NCBI GenBank assembly: GCA_016193385.1
Contig: JACPSF010000178.1
Location: forward strand, 1-11,965
From: Deltaproteobacteria bacterium
Lineage (GTDB): Bacteria; Desulfobacterota_B; Binatia; UBA9968
Direction: 5' to 3'
Length of the DNA: 11,965 nt
Shown here: positions 1 through 5,794 of the stretch, one piece after another
Position numbering within the stretch: the stretch's first letter is position 1
How the letters are laid out: every line of letters starts with the position of its first letter
Program-made: the position numbers and the translations under genes
The notes under the pieces: model-generated
Database searches by the model: none
Told to the model about the DNA's origin: nothing
Seen by the model: only the letters and a program-made list of their open reading frames with translations

Positions 1-603
1 GATGAGGTTGACATTCGCTGGGTTCATCTAACCGGGGGATGCGGTATCGTTCACTCTTCAGCTATCTTCAGCACGTGGGCTGCCAGGGTTTGTGGCTATC
101 CGGTTCAGTATCGTTATGCCCAAGACTACGCTTTTTGGTGCCGCCTGCTCGATTTCGGTCACGGGGCTAACATTCCGCAGCGTCTCGTGTACGTACGTCA
201 CCACAACTCTAACACAACCGATCATGATTTGTCCGAGCGGGAGAGCCGGACCATCCTGCAACAGCACCTTTGTAAGCTATACCCTAATGAAACTGACGGG
301 ATACTCCGGGACGTTGCCAGGGGGCTACGCTGTGATTACTCGCTTTTCCCTTCTTCGGCGGTTATCCATTGCCTCTCAGCACTGCCTGAACGTTTTGTGG
401 CGAGTCAGGGTCACCACCCATCGCGGGTATTGCTGTGGAAGTATGGATACCAGTGGCTCTACATGGCGCGTCAGGCCAGCCTTGAGTCACCTCGTAGAGC
501 CTGCACCTGGATCAACCTTGCTCTTCAGGTCCAGCCAGGACTTCTGGCAAGTACGCGACTATGGTATACGCTTGTCACGGTAGCGGCAGCCCCGCTTCTG
601 TAG
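1..603 (+). CDS. Family 2 glycosyltransferase, C-terminal part (5' end outside window)
   Basis: The frame is open from the first base to a TAG at 601-603, giving the last 200 residues of a protein that begins upstream. Residues 15-68 of the visible part look like the second half of a GT2 (GT-A fold) domain: an HSSAIF stretch like the 'hps..fr' acceptor-side motif, then GYPVQYRYAQDYAFWCRL, which matches the usual 'GGYde.f..aEDydlwlRl' catalytic-base region with Gln in place of the usual Glu, then LVYVRHH, the usual 'LvyyR.H' end of the domain. The remaining ~130 residues are a helical tail. Such enzymes move a sugar from a nucleotide donor onto a growing glycan at the cytoplasmic membrane face. 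The same frame stays open for 31 codons after the TAG, so the tail may be truncated. The family is clear; donor and acceptor are unknown. Confidence 0.8.
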   Translation, partial: DEVDIRWVHLTGGCGIVHSSAIFSTWAARVCGYPVQYRYAQDYAFWCRLLDFGHGANIPQRLVYVRHHNSNTTDHDLSERESRTILQQHLCKLYPNETDGILRDVARGLRCDYSLFPSSAVIHCLSALPERFVASQGHHPSRVLLWKYGYQWLYMARQASLESPRRACTWINLALQVQPGLLASTRLWYTLVTVAAAPLL

Positions 604-735
604 TGGTTGCTGCGTCGTGTGCTGGTTGGTGGCGCGGGACGAAGCTATGTTTCTCACGGAGGTAGAATGTCCGGAGGCTATTCTTCCCTCTTTGGGTAAC
701 AGATGAGTGGGGAACCGTGACTTTTGCTTTAGCAG

Positions 736-742
736 GGAGAGG
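736..742 (+). promoter_or_regulatory. Ribosome binding site of the methyltransferase gene
   Basis: GGAGAGG lies two bases before the ATG at 745, a purine-rich Shine-Dalgarno-like stretch that supports this start over other in-frame codons. The 141 bases between the previous stop and this ATG show no promoter or terminator I can defend. Confidence 0.5.
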
Positions 743-744
743 TC

Positions 745-1680
745 ATGTCACTTGGGATATTAGCTAAAGCGGAAATAAACCGTTTCCTCAAATTCTTTAA
801 TCTTCGCCTCGAAACGTTGACGGCAGAGAAGCTGGAGGCCGCGCGCCTGGCCGCGTTAGTACAACGAGGACACTTTGCAGGTCCAGTTTTTCCGCGTCTG
901 CGGCTTTTCGAGTCTAATGGGAACGCTCAGCTTTTTGAAGCTATTGGCCGTTACAGATCACGGTTCGATGACTTTGAAGACCCGTCCCGTAATGACGTTG
1001 GATACAGCTTCGATAATGGCTATTTCAGCTCTCCCGATGCGGAGGTGTTATACACAGTGGTGCGGGAGTTTCGGCCGCGCCTTGTAGTCGAAGTTGGGAG
1101 TGGCCACAGCACCCGAATCATGCGGCAGGCCGTGCTAGATGGCGGTTTACATACCCGGCTAATTTCCGTGGAACCGGAGCCACGCGTCGATGTTGAAGGC
1201 TTCGTAAACAAGATCTATCGCATGCCTGTGGAGAAACTGTACGGTGATGATCTGTTCCGTTTCCTGAAGGAGGGGGACATTCTTTTCATCGACTCTAGCC
1301 ATGCAATTGAGATCGGAAACGATGTAGTTTTTCTGTATTTGATTCTGCTGCCTGAGCTGCCTCCGGGTGTGTTGATTCACATCCATGACGTCTTCCTGCC
1401 GTATGACTATCCAAAGGAGTGGATGTTGCCGGCTTATCAGGGGTGGAAGAAGCCGTATCGCGTCCGGACGCGGCTGAGGGAAGCAGCGGAAACGGTAATG
1501 ATTGCGAGGCGCAAATGGAACGAGCAGTATCTTGTTCAGGCTCTGTTAATGTTCACGAATTCGTTTGATGTGTTATGGGCGGGACATTTTCTTCAGCGTA
1601 CACGACCGGATTTCCTTCACCATTTTCCCCATTGGAAGGGCGGCACAGCAGGAAGTCTGTGGCTTCGAAAAACAACTTGA
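745..1680 (+). CDS. Class I SAM-dependent methyltransferase
   Basis: A 311-residue cytoplasmic protein with a Rossmann-type methyltransferase core. Motif I is VVEVGSGHST at residues 114-123 (SAM-binding glycine loop). The acidic end of strand beta-2 is the Glu of SVEPEP at about 143, and FIDSSH at 181-186 is the motif common in the Methyltransf_24-like group. IHIHDVFLPYDYP at 211-223 carries a HD pair often found in that group. The N-terminal ~110 residues are a helical lid. A basic stretch at about 231-257 lies before WNEQYLVQ and may be lineage-specific. In a polysaccharide locus such enzymes usually O-methylate a sugar or act on a nucleotide sugar; the substrate cannot be read from the sequence. 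It follows a glycosyltransferase and precedes an acyltransferase, in keeping with a decoration role. Family well supported, function not. Confidence 0.85.
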   Translation: MSLGILAKAEINRFLKFFNLRLETLTAEKLEAARLAALVQRGHFAGPVFPRLRLFESNGNAQLFEAIGRYRSRFDDFEDPSRNDVGYSFDNGYFSSPDAEVLYTVVREFRPRLVVEVGSGHSTRIMRQAVLDGGLHTRLISVEPEPRVDVEGFVNKIYRMPVEKLYGDDLFRFLKEGDILFIDSSHAIEIGNDVVFLYLILLPELPPGVLIHIHDVFLPYDYPKEWMLPAYQGWKKPYRVRTRLREAAETVMIARRKWNEQYLVQALLMFTNSFDVLWAGHFLQRTRPDFLHHFPHWKGGTAGSLWLRKTT

Positions 1681-1798
1681 CTAAGGTGACGCAGGCTTGT
1701 CGATGCCGGTTCGTGGGCAAGCACACCGAAGGTAGACCATCGCAGGGCCAAATCTTGGTGAGGGTAAAGCGGTCAGTCGGGGCATAAGCACGACTCCT

Positions 1799-2452
1799 AT
1801 GAGATACGAATTTGAATCGCCGCTCATCGAAAGGCTTAAACCCGAGGCGCTGTTACTGAAGACCTCACGGGGGCTCGTTAGCCGTATCCGGATCGCCTTC
1901 TACCGTGCACTCGGGATGAAAATTGGTAAGGGGTGTCGTTTCGAGGCGATTCGTGCCCGGCGGCTTTCGCAGATCGAGGTTGGATGCTTCACAGCAATGA
2001 CGGAAGGTTGTTGGCTTTGGCCAGCGGATGCAACATCGGAGAAGTGTAGAATCCGAATTGGCAGCCATAATTATTTTAACCGCGACGTGATGATCGACAC
2101 CTGTGGTTATGTCGAGATTGCCGACCACAACTTGATTGGACCTTATGTTTACATTGCTGACTCTAATCACATAGTCAAGCCTGGCAAGACGCCGAAAGAG
2201 CAGCCGATGGATGTCGGAACGGTGAAAATCGGCAACGGTTGCTGGATTGGTGCCCATGCAGTTATTTTGAAAGATGTACACCTTGCGGATGGTTGTGTCG
2301 TTGGGGCTGGGGCCGTGGTCACAAAAAGCTTTCCTGCTGGGTCTATCATTACGGGCGTGCCGGCCCGGCTAATTGGGAAACGGGATTTGACGGCCGCTAC
2401 TGAACTTTACCCGAGATTCTTTAATGAACCTGCCGCTGGACAAGATGGGTGA
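1799..2452 (+). CDS. Acyltransferase with left-handed beta-helix (hexapeptide repeats)
   Basis: 217 residues. Hexapeptide repeats run from about residue 40 to 192, in two blocks: 40-66 and 84-116, then the classic terminal block IGNGCWIGAHAVILKDV (144-160), GCVVGAGAVVTKSFPAGS and TGVPARLIGKR. His124 in the DSNH segment is in the place of the catalytic His of WbbJ/NeuD-type O-acetyltransferases. These act as trimers, transferring acetyl (or another acyl) from CoA to a hydroxyl or amino group of a sugar. The ~35 residues before the helix are helical. No strong Shine-Dalgarno precedes the ATG at 1799, so the exact start is less certain than the family. The 3' end overlaps the next gene by 29 bases, which suggests translational coupling. 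A role in acetylating a sugar of this glycan is inferred from context. Confidence 0.87.
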   Translation: MRYEFESPLIERLKPEALLLKTSRGLVSRIRIAFYRALGMKIGKGCRFEAIRARRLSQIEVGCFTAMTEGCWLWPADATSEKCRIRIGSHNYFNRDVMIDTCGYVEIADHNLIGPYVYIADSNHIVKPGKTPKEQPMDVGTVKIGNGCWIGAHAVILKDVHLADGCVVGAGAVVTKSFPAGSIITGVPARLIGKRDLTAATELYPRFFNEPAAGQDG

Positions 2453-3375
2453 CAGTCGGGCTATTTTACCGGTTTCTGCTGTCATTGCCACTGCAGATCG
2501 TGCTGATGCTCTAGCTAAGTGTATCGAAACAGTAATTGCGCAGGATGCGAGGTTAAAGGAGATCGTCGTTGTTGATGCATCTGAGGGCGGCGAGACGAAG
2601 GCTGTGTGCGAAGGGTACACGGACCTGCTGAAGAGCGGGAACTCTGATGTAGGGGGAAAGTGTCTTCATGCAGAGGTCGTATACCTGAGGGCTCAGGCGC
2701 GGGGGGCCGCAACGCAGCGGAATCAGGGCGTGGCTGCAGTTTCCCAGCCATTCATTCTCTTTATGGATGACGATGTGGAACTACAGCAGGGCTGCCTGGC
2801 GAAGCTCTGGGAGGCCATGATGTCGGACGGAACCGTCGGCGGGGTTAGTTCTATGATCATCAACCAGAAGTATGCCAACCCGGGTCGGGTGACTCGCTTT
2901 TTGTACCGTCTTGTCTCTGGCGAGCGACACGACAACTTTGCAGGGAGATGTCTTGGTCCTGCGTTTACGGTGCTCCCTGAAGACCTGCACTCTTTATCGC
3001 CGGGAAGCTCTTCCGACCCCTGCCTTTCCCGATCACTTCACAGGCTACTCCTTCGCTGAGGATGTAAATTTATCTCTTACTGTGGCGAGGAAATGGAAAC
3101 TTGTAAATGCGCGCACGGCCCAGATCTATCACTATAGTCGTCCCGGCCCTCACAAAGCTAGAAGTCGTGAATTAGCCAAAATGTCTCTTGTGAACAGGCA
3201 CTACATCATGGTCCGGACGCTCGGCCGGAAGTCGGTTTTGGATTATTTGAAGCTAGCGCTGGTGGAAGGTTTTGGCGTCTTAACCTCCCTGCGTTCCCTA
3301 AGGGCTTGGCTAAACCTTCCGGCCGTTATACTAGGTAAGATACGGGGCATCGTCGAAATTGGTACAAAGCGCTAG
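2424..3375 (+). pseudogene. Family 2 glycosyltransferase broken by a frameshift near 2980
   Basis: The first part (from ATG 2424, or ATG 2445 seven codons later) encodes a GT2 N-terminus: AVIATADRADAL, the nucleotide-binding Asp51 of VVVDAS, RNQG at 99-102, and the metal-binding Asp triplet of ILFMDDDVEL (115-117). It stays convincing to GPAFTVLPED, ending about 2984. From about 2983 the conserved continuation TCTLYRREALP, then the acceptor/base motif GYSFAED and LVNRHYIMVRTLGR, lies in the next frame, which runs to the TAG at 3373-3375. The first frame meets a stop at 3057-3059. From memory, related proteins carry roughly ten to fifteen more residues between the LPED and TCTLYRR motifs, so a small out-of-frame deletion is more likely than a one-base slip. 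An assembly error is possible. If real, the ~211-residue product lacks the acceptor half and should be inactive. Confidence 0.75.
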
Positions 3376-3383
3376 ACGGTACT

Positions 3384-3387
3384 GGAG
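3384..3387 (+). promoter_or_regulatory. Ribosome binding site fixing the GT2 start at 3398
   Basis: GGAG ends ten bases before ATG 3398. It favours this start over the TTG at 3359, which would add 13 residues ahead of the TPLVTIVCLTYNR strand that normally sits at the very N-terminus of a GT2 protein and would overlap the previous frame. Confidence 0.5.
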
Positions 3388-3397
3388 TGACCGATTT

Positions 3398-4288
3398 ATG
3401 ACACCCCTCGTAACCATCGTTTGCCTCACATACAACCGACGGGATTTTGTTCTTCGGTGCCTCGAGTCCTGTCTGCGGCAGGATTATCCTCACCTGGAGA
3501 TCCTCATGATTGTGAACGCGAGCAGTGATGGAACAGAAGAAGCTATTCGACGGAAGTTTCCCCAGGCCAAAATTATTTGCACACACACCAACTTAGGGAT
3601 TTTCCCGGCACTGAACCTTGCCATCGCGAATGCATTGGGGGACTACATAATGAACGTAGACGATGATGCCTATTTCGTCGATTCTGACGCCATAACCAGG
3701 CTAGTTAGGGCATTCGATGAAGACCCGATGCTAGGGGCAGTGACCTGTAATCTTGAGGGACCAACGGAGACACCGATTAACGGAAGCGACCAGTATGTTC
3801 ATACCTTTCCGGCTGGGTTTACGTTGCTTCCCAGGAAGGTGTTCACGGAGTGGGTTGGGTATTATCCGGACTTTTTTTTTCGTGATGCCGGGGAGACATA
3901 TATATCCACAGCCCTCTGGGACATGGGGAAACCGATCAAGAAGCTCTGGCAGGTCCGGATGTATCATTGGCGGGTGCTGCAGGGCCGCTCGGATTGGGAC
4001 TGGAAATTTCATGGTCTGAGAAGCCAGATTCTAGTCACGCTCATGCGTGAACCGTGGTATCTGGTTGTTCCTATTTTAGCGTCGAAATGGCTGAAAAGCC
4101 TTGTTCAGTACGTGCGCTGGCGCCATTTTTCTACCTGGGCCTGGGCCTGGATAAGTGCACTTTTTCATGTCCGTGTCGCACTGCGGCTTAGGCGCCCAAT
4201 CCGGTGGCGCACGAGAAAACTGCTTTGGCGACTTTACAACCAGCCCATATCCGAGGCCCGGATGCTAACAGGCTTGGGTCTTGGCTAG
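3398..4288 (+). CDS. Family 2 glycosyltransferase
   Basis: 296 residues with a complete GT-A/GT2 layout: LVTIVCLTYNR at 4-14, NASSDGTEEAI at 40-50, NLGIFPALN at 65-73, the metal-binding Asp triplet VDDDAYF at 87-93, and a C-terminal half with a DAGETY segment that may supply the catalytic base. The last ~80 residues are rich in Arg and Trp with hydrophobic stretches (WYLVVPILASKW; WAWAWISALF), suggesting membrane association. Two oddities: the Asp that normally precedes NAS (as in VVDNAS) is Val39, and a run of nine T at 3872-3880 encodes Phe-Phe-Phe in the second half. It should add one sugar to a lipid-linked glycan if active; donor and acceptor are unknown. It begins 22 bases after the disrupted GT2. 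Confidence 0.85.
   Translation: MTPLVTIVCLTYNRRDFVLRCLESCLRQDYPHLEILMIVNASSDGTEEAIRRKFPQAKIICTHTNLGIFPALNLAIANALGDYIMNVDDDAYFVDSDAITRLVRAFDEDPMLGAVTCNLEGPTETPINGSDQYVHTFPAGFTLLPRKVFTEWVGYYPDFFFRDAGETYISTALWDMGKPIKKLWQVRMYHWRVLQGRSDWDWKFHGLRSQILVTLMREPWYLVVPILASKWLKSLVQYVRWRHFSTWAWAWISALFHVRVALRLRRPIRWRTRKLLWRLYNQPISEARMLTGLGLG
3872..3880 (+). repeat. T9 homopolymer inside a glycosyltransferase gene
   Basis: Nine consecutive T encode three Phe codons between GAC (3869) and CGT (3881). Gain or loss of one T would shift the frame in the second half of the transferase, so it is a possible slippage or phase-variation site. It is equally a likely place for a sequencing error. The copy read here is in frame. 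Confidence 0.6.
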
Positions 4289-4302
4289 GAGTCAACAGCC
4301 GT

Positions 4303-4679
4303 ATGCAACTTGACCTGGCTGACTTGGACGTAAAGCTATACTCAACTTTACTCCGGATTAGGCCCGCGCAATTAGGCAGCCTTGAGTTGCGCGATCAACT
4401 CTCTACTCGACGACCATATCAAGAGCGCGGATTCTGGAACACAGCGAAGGAAATGTACCCTATTGCTCACGGCACTCGATGAAGGAAATGGCTTCCTAAC
4501 CCGATTTGTTTGCATGTAGTTACGGCCCGACTCCATCAGATCCAGGCCGCTATGGGAAGTCAGATCTTGCCGAACAAACTCAATGGGGAGATTTGTCTGT
4601 CTTCACGGCACGGCGCATCATCGGTATTCTCAAGCGCATTATAGGGTCTTCCTGGATAGATAGATTTCTGGGACAATGA
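4303..4679 (+). pseudogene. Probable remnants of a decayed gene, in two frames
   Basis: An ORF from ATG 4303 to TGA 4482 (59 residues) has AGGAG at 4287-4291, overlapping the stop of the preceding GT gene, and begins like a real gene (KLYSTLLRIRPAQLGSLELR). A second open stretch, 4500-4679, in another frame encodes 59 residues with protein-like composition (SYGPTPSDPGRYGKSDL, then WGDLSVFTARRIIGILKRI) and ends at TGA 4677-4679. It has no start codon of its own. The two together look like the N- and C-terminal ends of one gene, or of two genes, that lost the middle. I do not recognise the family. It could also be chance open frames, although both have plausible codon use and one has a ribosome binding site. 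Confidence 0.35.
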
Positions 4680-4754
4680 TCTCTCTATATACCACACAGG
4701 AGGCCTTTTTGTTCCCATCTTTCCGTGTTGAAGAGCAAATTTTTATTTCCGCTT

Positions 4755-4768
4755 GGGTTTAGTAACCC
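4755..4768 (+). other. Small hairpin just before the epimerase ribosome binding site
   Basis: GGGTT-TAGT-AACCC forms a perfect five-pair stem with a four-base loop, ending immediately before GAAGG (4769-4773). It is too weak, and lacks a T run, to be a terminator. It might affect access to the start at 4781, or mean nothing. Confidence 0.3.
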
Positions 4769-4780
4769 GAAGGCCCTGGC

Positions 4781-5767
4781 ATGAAGGCGATTGTGACGGG
4801 CGGGGCAGGCTTCATTGGGAGCCATTTAGTGGATCGCCTGCTTTCCGATGGCCATACTGTCACGGTGATTGACAATTTCAGCACTGGCCGACGGGAGAAC
4901 CTGGCTGTCCATCAGGATGAATCTCATCTGCACCTGGCGCAGGCCGACGTAGGGGCTCTGGAGGTGATCCGGCCGCATTTCGACGGAGTGGATTGGGTTT
5001 TTCACTTAGCAGCACTGGCCGACATCGTGCCTTCCATCGAGCGGCCGTTGGATTATTATCGGACCAATGTGGATGGCACGGTGGCAGTTCTGGAGGCTGC
5101 TCGTGCTGCTGGGGTCAGGCGTTTCGTTTACACGGCTTCCTCTTCGTGTTATGGCATCCCAGCCATCTTCCCGACGCCAGAAACGGCGCCGATCCAGCCT
5201 CAGTATCCCTATGCACTTACCAAATATCTTGGCGAGTCCTGCGTACTCCACTGGGCTCAGGTTTACGGGCTCGGGGCCATTTGCTTGCGCCTCTTCAATG
5301 TTTATGGTCCCCGCTCGCGTACCTCGGGGAGCTATGGAGCCGTTTTTGGCGTATTTCTTGCGCAAAAATTGGCGGCTAAGCCTTTCACGATCGTGGGTGA
5401 CGGGACTCAAACAAGGGATTTCACCTTCGTCACCGATGTTGTGAACGCCTTCGTGTTGGCAGCGGAGTCTAATATTAGAGGTGCGGTCTTCAACGTCGGA
5501 TCGGGCAACACCTACAGCGTTAACTATTTGGCCCATCTCTTGGGCGGTGATGTGGTTTACATTCCTAGGCGGCCCGGTGAACCGGACACAACCCATGCCG
5601 ACATTAGCAAGATTCAGCGGATGCTGGGCTGGCGACCCAAGGTTCCCTTCGAGGAAGGGGTGCAGGAAACGTTGCGGCACATTGAGTCCTGGCGGGACGC
5701 CCCATTGTGGACCCCCGAGTCCATCGCTCAGGCAACGAAGGAATGGTTTGCCTCCCTGTCCCGGTGA
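4781..5767 (+). CDS. NAD-dependent epimerase/dehydratase, GalE-like extended SDR
   Basis: 328 residues, the usual length of an extended short-chain dehydrogenase. GGAGFIGSH at 7-15 is the NAD-binding loop; DNFS at 31-34 holds the Asp that selects NAD over NADP; HLAA at 75-78, TASSS at 118-122 and Tyr144-xxx-Lys148 (YPYALTKY) give the catalytic triad; RLFNVYGPR at 170-178 and [15 protein letters not shown] at 206-220 are the substrate-side motifs of GalE/WbpP-type 4-epimerases. These oxidise and re-reduce a nucleotide sugar at C4, or start a dehydration. The exact sugar is uncertain; as first gene of the NDP-sugar operon it probably acts on the sugar activated by its neighbours or supplies an epimer for the same glycan. 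GAAGG seven bases upstream supports the start. No key residue is missing. Confidence 0.88.
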   Translation: MKAIVTGGAGFIGSHLVDRLLSDGHTVTVIDNFSTGRRENLAVHQDESHLHLAQADVGALEVIRPHFDGVDWVFHLAALADIVPSIERPLDYYRTNVDGTVAVLEAARAAGVRRFVYTASSSCYGIPAIFPTPETAPIQPQYPYALTKYLGESCVLHWAQVYGLGAICLRLFNVYGPRSRTSGSYGAVFGVFLAQKLAAKPFTIVGDGTQTRDFTFVTDVVNAFVLAAESNIRGAVFNVGSGNTYSVNYLAHLLGGDVVYIPRRPGEPDTTHADISKIQRMLGWRPKVPFEEGVQETLRHIESWRDAPLWTPESIAQATKEWFASLSR

Positions 5768-5773
5768 ACCGGG
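5760..5773 (+). other. GC-rich hairpin over the stop codon of the epimerase gene
   Basis: CCCGG-TGAA-CCGGG is a perfect five-pair stem with the TGA stop in the loop, 22 bases before the next ATG. There is no T tract, so it is not a standard terminator. It could influence coupling to the next gene. Confidence 0.3.
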
Positions 5774-5794
5774 GAATCACCCCGTGAAGAGCGC

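Larger units (their letters stand above)
4289..4780 (+). other. Gap between two operons holding gene remnants and a short leader
   Basis: No intact gene is seen in these ~490 bases. The first part (4303-4679) carries two protein-like fragments in different frames, described separately. The last 100 bases include an AT-rich stretch with TATATA at 4686-4691, a perfect AGGAGG at 4698-4703, an AT-rich 4733-4750, a five-pair hairpin at 4755-4768, and GAAGG at 4769-4773, which serves the ATG at 4781. I find no rho-independent terminator with a U-tract. The TATATA could be a -10 element, but no good -35 sits 16-18 bases upstream, so the promoter of the second operon is unassigned. Confidence 0.4.

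Noticed and set aside
92..583. 163-codon + strand frame overlapping the first GT2
   Set aside because: The other frame, open from base 1, carries the GT2 motifs; this one is Ser/Arg-rich with none.
1681..1798. Extra small gene between the methyltransferase and the acyltransferase
   Set aside because: The only frame covering it (1575-1787) lies mostly over methyltransferase coding and has no motif or ribosome binding site.
4686..4691. TATATA as the -10 box of the operon promoter
   Set aside because: No -35-like hexamer at 16-18 bases upstream; too weak to call.
5006..5680. Minus-strand frame of 224 codons opposite the first SDR
   Set aside because: A shadow of GC-rich coding; no ribosome binding site or family motif, and the + strand SDR is complete.
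5760..5773. GC hairpin as a rho-independent terminator
   Set aside because: It has only five pairs and no T tract, and genes continue in the same direction 22 bases later.
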